NCBI RefSeq assembly: GCF_005233845.1
Contig: NZ_SZQL01000004.1
Span: 139,501-203,500, forward strand
Source of the DNA: Ilyomonas limi
GTDB lineage: Bacteria > Bacteroidota > Bacteroidia > Chitinophagales > Chitinophagaceae
Direction of reading: 5' to 3'
Length of the DNA stretch: 64,000 nucleotides
A program made the translations under genes and the position numbers. The notes beneath the pieces were generated by a model. That model did not search any database and was not told the DNA's origin. It saw nothing but the letters and a program-made list of their open reading frames with translations. This document shows positions 44,191 through 53,616 of the stretch, piece after piece. Within the stretch, counting starts at the first letter, position 1. Each line of letters starts with the position of its first letter.

Positions 44191-46887
44191 ATGGCAAACC
44201 GATTAAAAAAGAAGACTGTACCACCACCTGATCCTGCGGAACTGAAGCCTGAGAAAGAGGAACAGATAAGCATACAGGAAGTTGCAAAAGACGACCGTAC
44301 CAAAAAAATAATTGGTGCGGTAAGCCTGCTTATTTGCTTGTTTTTGTTTATTGCTTTTACTTCTTATTTATTTACCTGGCAAGACGATCAGGACAAAGTG
44401 CAGCAATTTGGCGTCAGGATTTTCAGTACTGCCGATGTTAAAGTAAATAATTTATTGGGTGTGCTCGGCGCTTATGCAGCACATAACCTGATGAGTTATG
44501 GTTTTGGCTTGGCGGCTTACCTGTTTTGTACGTTCTTTTTTGTGCTGGGCATCAATTTGCTGTTTGGCAAAAAAGTATTCAGTCTTTTACGCAATTTGAA
44601 GTATATGCTGTTTGGCTTGCTGGTCATCAGCGTAGCGCTTTCGTTTTTTACCGCAGGCAGCACTTTCTCCTGGGGCGGTGCTACCGGCGAACTGATCGAG
44701 CAATGGTTTGTAAAATGGATTGGTAAAGTAGGCACCGGCGCCTTGCTTTCGCTGGCGGTATTCAGCTATTTCGTGTGGCGGTTCAATCCCACTTTTCATT
44801 TACCGGCAAGGAAAAAAATTGTGAAACAGGTGATACCTGAAATGCCACAGGCAAACCAACAAACTGAGCCTGCAACGGAAGCAAAGCTTTTTATGGAAGA
44901 AACCACGTCAACATCCAATAAGCTAAAGCAAAAAGGACAGCGTGTAACGGTGGTAATGCCTAAGCAGGAAGAGCCGGTGAATGATCCGATGAACGAAATG
45001 GCTTTGATAGAAAAGGAAGATGGTATTACAAACAGAGATGATTCTGGTAAGAGGGCTGATCTTGCTGATGTAGTGAATGAAGCTGCAATTCCTTTTGAAA
45101 TAAATAAATCGGCGCTTACCATAAATGATCTGTATGCAGATAAGGAAATAAACTTTGATGAGCAGGAAGAGGAAGCAGAAATTCCATTAGAAGCAGAAGA
45201 AATGACAATTGATGAACTGCCTACTTTTTACGAGCCAATACCTAAAAAAAATACGGCTTCAACAGAAGTAAAAAAGCCGGTTTTAGGTGCACCGGCATTG
45301 GAGATAAAAGAGGCGCTGGATAATGAAAGCGCCGAAGAATCTATAGCTGCGGCAGCAACAACAGCGGCGCCCGTTCCCAAAGCAGACTACGACCCGTCTC
45401 TTGATTTGCGCGATTATAAATATCCAACATTAGACTTATTAGAAACACACGGCAGCGAAAAAATAGTACACGATGCCGAAGAACTGGAAGCTAACAAAAA
45501 CCAGATTATTGAAACGCTGAAGAACTATGATATAGACATTCAGCGTATTGCTGCAACGGTGGGTCCAACCGTTACTTTATACGAAATTGTGCCTGCTCCC
45601 GGTGTGCGCATCAGCCGCATCAAAAACCTGGAAGATGACATTGCGTTGAGTCTGGCTGCTTTAGGCATTCGCATTATTGCGCCTATTCCTGGCAAAGGTA
45701 CCATTGGTATAGAAGTGCCCAACGTACGCAAAACAGTAGTGAGTATGAAAACTTTACTGGCTTCTGAAAAATTTCAGAACAATAACTATTCATTACCCAT
45801 TGCTATTGGAAAAAAAATAGACAACGAAAACTTTATTGTGGATCTTGCCTCCATGCCGCACCTGCTGATGGCTGGTGCTACAGGGCAGGGTAAATCGGTT
45901 GGTATAAATACCCTGCTTGTTTCATTGTTGTATAAAAAACATCCTTCGCAACTCAAGTTTGTGTTAGTGGACCCAAAAAAGGTAGAGTTGAGTTTATACC
46001 GGGTAATAGAAAAACATTTCTTAGCCAAATTGCCTGGCGAAGAAGAATCAATTATTACGGATACCAAAAAGGTAATTTATACACTCAATGCCTTGTGTAT
46101 TGAAATGGATAACCGCTACGATTTGCTGAAAGAAGCGGGTTGCCGCAACATTAAAGAATATAACGAAAAGTTTATAAAACGCAAGCTGAACCCGCAGAAA
46201 GGGCACCAGTTTTTACCATTTATTGTGCTGGTGGTAGATGAGTTTGCCGACCTCATTATGACTGCCGGTAAAGAAGTGGAAATGCCCATTGCACGGCTTG
46301 CACAATTGGCGCGTGCGGTAGGTATTCACTTAATTATTGCTACGCAGCGCCCTTCGGTAAATATTATTACGGGTACCATCAAAGCCAACTTTCCGGCACG
46401 TATTGCATTTAAGGTTTCTTCTAAAATAGACAGCCGCACCATTTTAGATGCCGGCGGCGCCGAGCAACTGATTGGTAAAGGTGATATGTTGATTAGCTAC
46501 AATGGCGATATAACACGCCTGCAATGCGCTTTTGTAGATACGCCCGAAGTAGAGCAAGTGGCAGCGTTTATTGGCTACCAGGAAAACTTTCCCGAGCAAT
46601 ATTTTTTACCAGAGTTTGAAGATGAAAAAGAGCTTGCAGGAAAGGATTTTGACGCAAGCGACCGTGACCCTTTGTTTGAAGATGCAGCCAAGCTGATTGT
46701 CGCTAATCAAATTGGCAGCACCTCACTCATTCAACGCAAAATGAAGCTGGGCTACAACCGTGCCGGCCGCCTGATGGACCAATTGGAAGCAGCCGGTATT
46801 GTAGGTAAAAACGCAGGCAGCAAAGCCCGCGAAGTGTTGGTAAAAACGGATGGCGAGTTATTTGAGATATTAGAAATGATGCAATAG
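44191..46887 (+). CDS. ftsK: DNA translocase FtsK/SpoIIIE family
   Basis: The protein has 898 residues. Four membrane helices lie in residues about 35-210. A linker of about 230 residues rich in Glu and Lys follows. The motor starts around residue 400 (DLRDYKYPTLDLLETHG) and has Walker A GATGQGKSVGIN at about residue 560 and Walker B FIVLVVDEFADLIM. The final 65 residues form the gamma (DNA-sequence-reading) winged helix DPLFEDAAKLIVANQIGSTSLIQRKMKLGYNRAGRLMDQLEAAGIV. It pumps chromosome ends into daughter cells during division. The ATG at 44191 is chosen; the frame from 44056 encodes an unlikely extension. Confidence 0.97.
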   Translation: MANRLKKKTVPPPDPAELKPEKEEQISIQEVAKDDRTKKIIGAVSLLICLFLFIAFTSYLFTWQDDQDKVQQFGVRIFSTADVKVNNLLGVLGAYAAHNLMSYGFGLAAYLFCTFFFVLGINLLFGKKVFSLLRNLKYMLFGLLVISVALSFFTAGSTFSWGGATGELIEQWFVKWIGKVGTGALLSLAVFSYFVWRFNPTFHLPARKKIVKQVIPEMPQANQQTEPATEAKLFMEETTSTSNKLKQKGQRVTVVMPKQEEPVNDPMNEMALIEKEDGITNRDDSGKRADLADVVNEAAIPFEINKSALTINDLYADKEINFDEQEEEAEIPLEAEEMTIDELPTFYEPIPKKNTASTEVKKPVLGAPALEIKEALDNESAEESIAAAATTAAPVPKADYDPSLDLRDYKYPTLDLLETHGSEKIVHDAEELEANKNQIIETLKNYDIDIQRIAATVGPTVTLYEIVPAPGVRISRIKNLEDDIALSLAALGIRIIAPIPGKGTIGIEVPNVRKTVVSMKTLLASEKFQNNNYSLPIAIGKKIDNENFIVDLASMPHLLMAGATGQGKSVGINTLLVSLLYKKHPSQLKFVLVDPKKVELSLYRVIEKHFLAKLPGEEESIITDTKKVIYTLNALCIEMDNRYDLLKEAGCRNIKEYNEKFIKRKLNPQKGHQFLPFIVLVVDEFADLIMTAGKEVEMPIARLAQLARAVGIHLIIATQRPSVNIITGTIKANFPARIAFKVSSKIDSRTILDAGGAEQLIGKGDMLISYNGDITRLQCAFVDTPEVEQVAAFIGYQENFPEQYFLPEFEDEKELAGKDFDASDRDPLFEDAAKLIVANQIGSTSLIQRKMKLGYNRAGRLMDQLEAAGIVGKNAGSKAREVLVKTDGELFEILEMMQ

Positions 46888-46957
46888 AAAAGTTGATTCA
46901 ATACTGAATAACAGTATGTAAAATTTCAATTTGCTGCATCTGAATGGAAAATGTGTT

Positions 46958-47497
46958 ATGAAACCGCTGGTTGTTTTTAGTATATTATTCCTGCTTTTTG
47001 CATGTAAAAATAACAACCGCGAAAAAGCAGCATTTCCTGCATTAAATAAAGAGGATAGTTTGCTTCGGGTACTCACGTATGGATTATCAGACTGTCCGGG
47101 AGGAGCGGCTGATGTTTTTGTTGCAAAGCAATAAGGCTTTTGTTATTATCCGGTTAGCGGCTGTGTGCTCACCAAAAAATTGTTGGATAGCATAGATAAG
47201 AAAAATGAGAAAGTATATCAAATGCTTGTTGAGGAGTATGGTGCTAACTGGAAACAACAGTACACCAAAAAGGTAGATTCACTTACCGTTTTGCTAAAGC
47301 AGGTAAAAGAAATAGTAAGTAAGCAGCCGCTGGTGCAACAAATCAATCATCAGCATGCAGGTGGCTTATATTATCATATAGCTCCTGCAGATACTGCAAA
47401 CATTTTTAATGTTCAGACTTTCAATTCTGCCACCAACAATTCTTCTTATATATTTAAAGTCAATCTTCAAACCCGGCAGGTTGAACGTGTAAACTAA
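46958..47497 (+). pseudogene. Lipoprotein gene interrupted by an in-frame TAA
   Basis: The frame starting at 46958 encodes a lipoprotein signal (MKPLVVFSILFLLFAC), then ...DSLLRVLTYGLSDCPGGAADVFVAKQ and a TAA at 47132-47134. The same frame continues at once with GFCYYPVSGCVLTKKLLDSI and another 100 residues to 47497. The two parts fit as one protein of about 179 residues: the sequence on both sides of the TAA is coding in character and no frame change is needed. It is therefore probably a recent nonsense mutation (or a sequence error). The GTG at 47165 could allow a truncated product. I do not recognise the family. Confidence 0.75.
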
Positions 47498-47514
47498 AAG
47501 ACTGCCTACATTTG
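47481..47514 (+). promoter_or_regulatory. Promoter of the SRPBCC gene (TTG ... TACATTTG)
   Basis: TTG at 47481-47483 and TACATTTG at 47507-47514 fit the Bacteroidota consensus and spacing. The -33 part overlaps the end of the preceding coding sequence. Confidence 0.45.
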
Positions 47515-47557
47515 CGCATTATTAAAATTCTCCGGCTGCCGCCTGAGCTATGAGCTT

Positions 47558-48070
47558 ATGAAACTCATCAAATTAGCAATCATTAGTTTTATTGTTTTAT
47601 TCGTCATTATTACAGCTATTGGGTTGCTGTTGCCAGCTACTGTAAGAGTTACGCGCAATATTACTATTCATGCAACGCAGGATACATTGTACCATTACAT
47701 CAGCGATGTAAAGTACTGGAAGCTGTGGATGGAAGGTGCAAAGAGCGGTACGGTTACATTTATTTCGAAGAAAACAGCCGGTGCCGGCACTAAAGCATTG
47801 ATTGGCAACCAACGGGTGGATATTACAAAAGCTACAAAAAAGGAAGTAGTTACCGTATGGCAAAACAGCAACGAGCGCTATCAAACAGGCATTTTTCAGT
47901 TAGTGGAAGATAGTACAACGGGCAGTACCAACCTTAACTGGTATTTTGAGCAAAAACTCAACTGGTACCCGTGGGAACGCATTTCGGCAATCGCTAACGA
48001 TAAAATAATTGGTCCAGGCATGGAACAAAGTCTGGATAATTTAAAAGCTATTTTTGAAGGGGTGAAATAA
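47558..48070 (+). CDS. SRPBCC (START-like) domain protein with membrane anchor
   Basis: The protein has 170 residues. An N-terminal helix (LAIISFIVLFVIITAIGLLLPATVRV) is an uncleaved anchor or signal. The domain follows with ITIHATQDTLYHYISDVKYWKLWMEGAK and ends IGPGMEQSLDNLKAIFEG, the START-like hydrophobic-ligand-binding fold (polyketide cyclase type). Ligand and role are unknown. It converges on bioA with a 12-base gap. Confidence 0.85.
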   Translation: MKLIKLAIISFIVLFVIITAIGLLLPATVRVTRNITIHATQDTLYHYISDVKYWKLWMEGAKSGTVTFISKKTAGAGTKALIGNQRVDITKATKKEVVTVWQNSNERYQTGIFQLVEDSTTGSTNLNWYFEQKLNWYPWERISAIANDKIIGPGMEQSLDNLKAIFEGVK

Positions 48071-48082
48071 TACCGGTAATTT

Positions 48083-49363
48083 TTAGCTTACCAACTTATT
48101 GATTACTGCATATACTTTGTTTAATTCTTCTGCCGTAATACAATAGGGCGGCATTATGTACACCGTATTGCCAAGTGGCCGCAGGTAAATGCCTTCCTGT
48201 AAACATTGTTGTGTGATTACATTGCTAATATTGTTCAGATATTCATCAGCCCCTTCTGTGATTTCAAAAGCTATAATTGTTCCCAAGCAGCGTACATTCT
48301 TAATATTTTTCTTAGTATAAAGTTGCTGAAGAAAGTGTTGATGTTGCGCTGCAATCCATGGTATTTGTTGCAAACATTCTTCTTTTAACAGCAAATCCAA
48401 ACTGGCCAGGGCCGCAGTACAAGCCAATGGATTGGCAGTGAACGAATGACCATGAAAAAAGGTTTTCAGTTTGTCATCCTGCACATAAGCGTTATATATT
48501 TTATTGCTGCAAGCCGTAACACCAAGTGCCATCGTTCCGCCGGTTAAACCTTTGCTGAGGCAAATAATATCCGGCGTACACGCCATGTATTCGCTGGCAA
48601 ATAATTTACCTGTTCTTCCAAAGCCGGTCATTACTTCATCGGCAATGCAAATAATGTCTTTGGATTGTACGAATTGGAGTAAATCATTCATCCATGTTGC
48701 ATCATACATTTTTATTCCGCCTGCTCCTTGCACCAACGGTTCGTATATAAAAGCCGCAATATTTTCATGCTGCTGCGTAATAATTGTTTTAATGTTTTCA
48801 ATATTATGTTCATCCGGCACATCAATAAAAACAACTTCAAACAGTAACTCGTGAAAAGCAAGTGTAAACACACTTCTGTCGCTCACGCTCATAGCACCAA
48901 ATGTATCGCCATGATACGCATTAGTAAAGGCAAGAATTTTTGTACGGCTAACCGGTAACCGGCTACCGGCAACCGATTGCTGGTTCCACCAATATTGAAT
49001 AGCCATTTTAAGAGCCACTTCGGTAGAAGTAGAGCCATTATCGCTATAAAATATTTTTGAAAAGTTGCTGGGTAATATTTGCAATAAACGCTCGGCAAGC
49101 GCTACTGCCGGTTCGTGCGTAAAGCCTGCAAAAATAACCTGCTCCAACCGTAAGGCTTGCTGGTGAAGCCTTTCGGCAATATAGGGATGCGCATGTCCAT
49201 GCAGCGTAACCCACCAGCTACTGATGGCATCTATATAACTATTATTCTGTTCGTCAAAGAGTAAAGTGCCTTTGCCATGGGTAATAGCAATAGGTGAAGG
49301 CATATTTTTTTGTGGCGTAAAGGGGTGCCAGATTACTTGTTTATCGCGCGCTGCTAATGTCAT
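48083..49363 (-). CDS. bioA: Adenosylmethionine-8-amino-7-oxononanoate aminotransferase
   Basis: The protein has 426 residues. HPFTPQKNM and AISSWWVTLHGHAHPYIAERL are the N-terminal BioA motifs. The PLP lysine lies in ICLSKGLTGGTMALGV, and the cofactor aspartate in ICIADEVMTGFGRTGKLF. FIYEPLVQGAGGIKMYD and the C-terminal YLRPLGNTVYIMPPY also match. It transfers the amino group from SAM to KAPA to give DAPA in biotin synthesis. No other bio genes are in the window. Confidence 0.97.
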   Translation of the reverse strand: MTLAARDKQVIWHPFTPQKNMPSPIAITHGKGTLLFDEQNNSYIDAISSWWVTLHGHAHPYIAERLHQQALRLEQVIFAGFTHEPAVALAERLLQILPSNFSKIFYSDNGSTSTEVALKMAIQYWWNQQSVAGSRLPVSRTKILAFTNAYHGDTFGAMSVSDRSVFTLAFHELLFEVVFIDVPDEHNIENIKTIITQQHENIAAFIYEPLVQGAGGIKMYDATWMNDLLQFVQSKDIICIADEVMTGFGRTGKLFASEYMACTPDIICLSKGLTGGTMALGVTACSNKIYNAYVQDDKLKTFFHGHSFTANPLACTAALASLDLLLKEECLQQIPWIAAQHQHFLQQLYTKKNIKNVRCLGTIIAFEITEGADEYLNNISNVITQQCLQEGIYLRPLGNTVYIMPPYCITAEELNKVYAVINKLVS

Positions 49364-49974
49364 GTGGCAAAAGTAAATATCTATTTACCATTGCGTTTCT
49401 TTTGGATGAATGAACCTATTTATAATTACGACATTATTTGCTATGCTATAAATAAATATGGAAATCTATTTATTTTAAAGCTTCTTGCTGGAATAGGAAT
49501 AATGTTGCGGATGCCCCGAAAGTTCCTTGTAGCATTTTTATATTTCATATATTAGTTCCTCACCCAAGCCGTCTCTTTGCTCTTCATACCCATTATATGC
49601 TTCATTTGTTACATCTATCCCCTTTTCTAATTATAAGATTCAAATATTACTTTAAGAGTTGTCTTTGTAGAATTATTTCCTTCTCACAGATATAAGCTTT
49701 ACTCTCAACTCGAAACCATTTTTCTCTTTTTTATCAAATTCCTTTCTCTTTTTCCGAAAACTTATAATCTTCCTCCTTATTATTATATGCTTTTACCATT
49801 GCATACATCATTTTGCTAAGTGTTCATCGGCTTCATCTATATATTGAAGCGATTATTTGCGCATTGATACCGTCTCCATGTTTTTTGTTTTATATAAAAA
49901 TAATTTCAATAATTACAGTCAACCTCGGCTGTTATGCATTTCGTATCTTCGTTGTTTAAACGTTGATAAACTAC
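49364..49974. other. 611-base region between bioA and pdxA with a gene remnant
   Basis: No intact gene. The minus-strand remnant at about 49540-49890 occupies the middle. A plus-strand frame at 49364-49555 is hydrophobic but has no family and overlaps the bioA promoter. A TATCTTCG element at 49944-49951 may be the -7 element for pdxA. Confidence 0.45.
49540..49890 (-). pseudogene. Decayed coding sequence with several frameshifts and stops
   Basis: The minus strand holds short runs of charged, protein-like sequence in changing frames: YIDEADEHLAK, then MMYAMVKAYNNKEEDYKFSEK, then RKEFDKKEKNGFELRVKLIS, then NSTKTTLKVIFESYN, and lastly TNEAYNGYEEQRDGLGEELI ending at a TAA near 49540. The order is colinear and the breaks sit at A-runs, which is what an old gene remnant looks like. 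No family recognised. Confidence 0.4.
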
Positions 49975-51069
49975 ATGAGTACAGAATTGCAAAAGCCAAT
50001 TGTTGGTTTCTCCATTGGAGACCTCAATGGCATTGGACTGGAAGTTATTATAAAAACACTCAGCGACAACCGCATACTGGATATGTGTACGCCGGTTGTG
50101 TTTGCCAATACTAAAGCTATTAATTTTTATAAAAAAGCATTGCCCGATGCTAATCTGAATGTGCAGGTAATAAAAGATTTTACACGCCTGCCAGGCAAAC
50201 AGATAGCTGTATTTTCCTGCTGGGACGAGGATGTGCAGATAACGCCCGGACAGCTAAACGAAACTGGAGGTAAATATGCGTGGCGCTCGTTGCAAACGGC
50301 CACACAGGCATTAAAAGACGGCCATATTGATGGGCTGGTTACTGCACCTATCCACAAAAAAAATATACAAAGCGAAGAATTTAATTACAGCGGCCATACG
50401 CCTTACCTTAAAGCGGCTTTTGAAGCGGAAGATGTGGTAATGCTGATGGCTGCGGAGAATCTGCGCGTAGCACTCGTAACGGAGCATGTGCCCATCAGCG
50501 AAGTGGCGCAACACGTTACCAGGGAAGCGATTGTGCGCAAGCTTAAAATATTGAATTATAGCCTGCAAAAAGATTTTGGCATAGAAAGGCCAAAGGTTGC
50601 AGTGCTGGGTTTAAACCCACATGCAGGTGACGAAGGCCTGGTAGGCAGCGAAGAAGAAACGATTATTAAACCAGCTATCAAAGAAGCAAAAGCACAGAAC
50701 ATTATTGCTTACGGCCCTTACAGTGCCGATGCTTTTTTTGCCCGCGGCACCTACGAAAAATTTGATGCAGTGCTGGCTATGTACCACGACCAGGGATTGA
50801 TTCCTTTTAAATCGCTATCTATTGGTGAAACGGTTAATTATACCGCTGGCTTACCGATGGTGCGCACCAGCCCCGACCATGGAACTGCTTTTGACATTGC
50901 CGGTAAAGGCATTGCCGATGCATCATCTATGTTGTCGGCTACTTTTTATTGCATAGATATTGTGCGCCGCCGCACGGTGTACGACGAAACGCACAGCAAT
51001 CCGTTGAAACGCATGAGCCATCGGGTACTGGCAAATGCTGAAGATGAAAAGGTGGAAGAAGGCTTATAA
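49975..51069 (+). CDS. pdxA: 4-hydroxythreonine-4-phosphate dehydrogenase
   Basis: The protein has 364 residues from the ATG at 49975; the in-frame TTG at 49963 is less likely. VGFSIGDLNGIGLEVIIKTL is the start of the PdxA fold. Metal-binding histidines lie in SGHTPYLKAAF, LGLNPHAGDEG and YHDQGLIPFKSL. TAGLPMVRTSPDHGTAFDIAGKG is the active-site loop. It oxidises 4-phosphohydroxy-threonine in vitamin B6 synthesis. The aldose-epimerase gene starts 105 bases downstream. Confidence 0.97.
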   Translation: MSTELQKPIVGFSIGDLNGIGLEVIIKTLSDNRILDMCTPVVFANTKAINFYKKALPDANLNVQVIKDFTRLPGKQIAVFSCWDEDVQITPGQLNETGGKYAWRSLQTATQALKDGHIDGLVTAPIHKKNIQSEEFNYSGHTPYLKAAFEAEDVVMLMAAENLRVALVTEHVPISEVAQHVTREAIVRKLKILNYSLQKDFGIERPKVAVLGLNPHAGDEGLVGSEEETIIKPAIKEAKAQNIIAYGPYSADAFFARGTYEKFDAVLAMYHDQGLIPFKSLSIGETVNYTAGLPMVRTSPDHGTAFDIAGKGIADASSMLSATFYCIDIVRRRTVYDETHSNPLKRMSHRVLANAEDEKVEEGL

Positions 51070-51174
51070 CTGCCTGATTGGTAAGGAAATTGTTTGTTGT
51101 ATAATTGCGGACAGTCATGTACAAAATGGTGTTTAAGTATAACAGACATTCATTCACTCAATAAACAAAATCCC

Positions 51175-52044
51175 ATGCCTTTTCTTGCTAACGACGACTT
51201 ACGAATAGACATCAGCACACAGGGTGCCGAGCTGCAAAGTATTTTTAATAAACACACCAAGCTGGAGTACCTGTGGAATGGCGACCCGGCGTATTGGGCA
51301 AAGCGTAGCCCGGTGTTGTTCCCAATTGTAGGTGAGCTAAAAAATCACCAATATATTCATAAGGGAAAAACGTACCCGCTAAGCCGTCATGGTTTTGCGC
51401 GCGATAAGATGTTTACAGTATCTGACCATGGCGATCATACGGTAACGCTCACCCTTACCGATTCGTCAGAAACACTGGAAATATATCCTTTTCACTTTAA
51501 TTTTTCCATACAATATACCATTGACGATAACCGCTTGTACGTAGTGTATGAAGTGAAAAATACCGGCAAGGATACGATGTATTTCTCGGTGGGCGGGCAT
51601 CCTGCATTTAATGTGCCGCTGACCGATAAAACGGATTTTGAAGATTATTATTTAGTGTTTAGCCGGGTGGAAAATACCCCGCGTTATCCTTTATCATCCG
51701 ATGGATTGATAGAAGCACAGCCTGTTCCTATGCTGCATAATGCTGAGAGGTTGCCCTTAAAGCGCAGTTTGTTTTACGAAGATGCCATTGTATTTAAGCA
51801 CCTGCAAAGCGCCAGTATTACACTGGAAAGTGATAAAACAGACCATGGCTTAATATTTTATTTTGAAGATTTTCCTTACCTCGGTTTGTGGAGTAAAAGG
51901 GACGCAAACTTTTTGTGTATTGAGCCGTGGTGCGGTATTGCCGATAGCGTAAATGCCACCGGCGTATTAACCGAAAAAGAAGGAATCATAGCCCTTACGC
52001 CTGGTGAATTGTTTGAACGGCAGTGGAGTGTGGAGGTGTTTTAA
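51175..52044 (+). CDS. Aldose 1-epimerase family protein, LacX-like
   Basis: The protein has 289 residues. It differs from the lipoprotein mutarotase at 10909. LRIDISTQGAELQSIFNKHTKLEYLWNGDPAYWAKRSPVLFPIVG is the typical start, SRHGFARD the conserved substrate loop, SVGGHPAFNVPL the histidine motif and CIEPWCGIADSVN the C-terminal signature. There is no signal peptide, so it is cytoplasmic. It likely epimerises hexose or hexose-phosphate; the substrate of the LacX branch is not certain. The ATG at 51175 starts the domain exactly. Confidence 0.9.
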   Translation: MPFLANDDLRIDISTQGAELQSIFNKHTKLEYLWNGDPAYWAKRSPVLFPIVGELKNHQYIHKGKTYPLSRHGFARDKMFTVSDHGDHTVTLTLTDSSETLEIYPFHFNFSIQYTIDDNRLYVVYEVKNTGKDTMYFSVGGHPAFNVPLTDKTDFEDYYLVFSRVENTPRYPLSSDGLIEAQPVPMLHNAERLPLKRSLFYEDAIVFKHLQSASITLESDKTDHGLIFYFEDFPYLGLWSKRDANFLCIEPWCGIADSVNATGVLTEKEGIIALTPGELFERQWSVEVF

Positions 52045-52136
52045 GATGAGATATAAGACTCAGGATACAAGTTTATGCCGTTGAATAGAAATTGCAGGTA
52101 AAGGTCTTTGCTAATGGTAATCCGGACTTTTGCAGG

Positions 52137-52167
52137 CGCCATTGCGAGCGCCGGCAAAGCAATATGT
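52137..52167. repeat. ATTGCGAG...AAGCAAT type intergenic repeat
   Basis: CATTGCGAG at 52140-52148 and AAAGCAAT at 52156-52163 form a short inverted repeat of the kind found scattered in many bacterial genomes. It lies between the epimerase gene and the deacetylase gene (convergent). Confidence 0.4.
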
Positions 52168-52305
52168 GGATAGTAGCAAAATCAAAATAAGCCTGCAATG
52201 GTTGAACTTATAAACTTTTAATAAAGCACTCAATAAGTCATAATTATTGATTTAAAACTATTAACAGATTGCTTTGCTTTCTGCTTATATTTTGAAAAAT
52301 GGTGT

Positions 52306-53616
52306 TTAAAAATGCTTATTCAAAAACACCTCATACACTTTTCTCCAGGAAAGCCATTCCGGCTGTTCGGTAAGAAAATGATTGTGGAAAATAGTAATAA
52401 GATTGCCGTTTACCTCTTTTACAATAGCACAATATTGTTCTAATTCGTGCGCTGCTTTTTCTGGTGTTAACTGCTGCTCAAAAATTGCATTCGCATCCAT
52501 ATAGCAAAAAGGGTGAAGGAGTAAATGGGTAGCTTTATCGCGCTCCACATCGTACCAATAAAATGGTGAAGTTGCCGATGCCCGAAACCCATTAGTACTG
52601 CCATAACCCATAGAGTAATCGTGGGTTATACCGGCATCTGTCAACAGCCGGCACGTTTGCGGGAGTATCATTTTTATATAATGCTGGCGGCTTTTTGTAA
52701 TACGCTTGCCTGTAAGATGATGCAGCAACTTTATTTCCTTCCACAAAGCATCAAAGCTTTTATTGCTTTGCCACGATGGGTGAATGCCTATCGAATAGCA
52801 ATCGGCATGATGGGCAATTAATTGCTTCATAGCAGGTGCATGAGGCAAGTTGTTTTTATCATAAGCTTTATTTTTCTCAGCTAAAAGAAAAAAATAAACG
52901 GGGTCTAAATGATGTTGATTGTGCAAATTGCACAACCATTCAAATGTATCAAAAGGATCTTTCTTTTTGCCGGCAAGCACATCTATCCTTTCGTTGACTG
53001 CTTTTATATTGCCGTTCCTTATAGCTTTTATCAAACCGCCGGCGGCTCTTATAAAGCCTTTGGCTTTATAGCTAAAAGCAATGTCCACATCATACGTTGG
53101 AATAAACTGGAATGAAGCGGGTGGATTGTTTTGCGGTGAATATTGGTACTTTTTTGAGACCAATAGCAGCAGTTTATTCCACCACATATTTACCAATGGC
53201 AAATGCAAAAAATGCTCCCTAAAAGCAAGGCTATTAATGTGAGCATATCTTCCAAATTCATCTTTGGCGTGTGGCAGGTACTCTTCGTAGCGGCTGATTA
53301 AATAAAACGTAGCTGCAAAAATGTCAAACGAAATATCGCCGCCGGTTCTGAAAAAAACTTTCAATCCCTGCCAGTCAAAACATTCGATTATTTGCTGTGT
53401 AATGTTTTTTTCAAATAATAAATCAACAGGTTGAATGTGCAATTCTGACGCTGAAATGCGTTCTGCCGAGTAATTGATTTTAAAGCCGGAATGGCTTTGA
53501 TAAAGAGCGGAATTGTTGGTGAGTTGTAGTTGTTTATTAAAAAAAGTATCGCTTACAAAAGCAACAATATATTGCAGGCGTGGTGTTGTGGTATTAGTAA
53601 AAACGAGCGCACTCAT
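52306..53616 (-). CDS. Polysaccharide deacetylase-like protein
   Basis: The protein has 436 residues. The first 170 residues form an unassigned domain common to this Bacteroidota group (DISFDIFAATFYLISRYEEYLP, SLAFREHFLHLPLVNMWW). The rest is a NodB-like barrel: FIPTYDVDIAFSYKAKG carries the first metal aspartate, SIGIHPSW the histidine, then KSRQHYIKM, ITHDYSMGYGSTNGFRASATSPFYWYD and LLLHPFCYMD. No signal peptide is visible, so it is probably cytoplasmic, unlike secreted deacetylases. The start ATG overlaps the stop of the upstream Uma2-like gene by four bases, so the two are coupled. Confidence 0.85.
   Translation of the reverse strand: MSALVFTNTTTPRLQYIVAFVSDTFFNKQLQLTNNSALYQSHSGFKINYSAERISASELHIQPVDLLFEKNITQQIIECFDWQGLKVFFRTGGDISFDIFAATFYLISRYEEYLPHAKDEFGRYAHINSLAFREHFLHLPLVNMWWNKLLLLVSKKYQYSPQNNPPASFQFIPTYDVDIAFSYKAKGFIRAAGGLIKAIRNGNIKAVNERIDVLAGKKKDPFDTFEWLCNLHNQHHLDPVYFFLLAEKNKAYDKNNLPHAPAMKQLIAHHADCYSIGIHPSWQSNKSFDALWKEIKLLHHLTGKRITKSRQHYIKMILPQTCRLLTDAGITHDYSMGYGSTNGFRASATSPFYWYDVERDKATHLLLHPFCYMDANAIFEQQLTPEKAAHELEQYCAIVKEVNGNLITIFHNHFLTEQPEWLSWRKVYEVFLNKHF

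Noticed and set aside
49364-49555. Plus-strand open frame of 63 codons upstream of the remnant
   Set aside because: Hydrophobic but without any recognisable domain, and it overlaps the region that should hold the bioA promoter.
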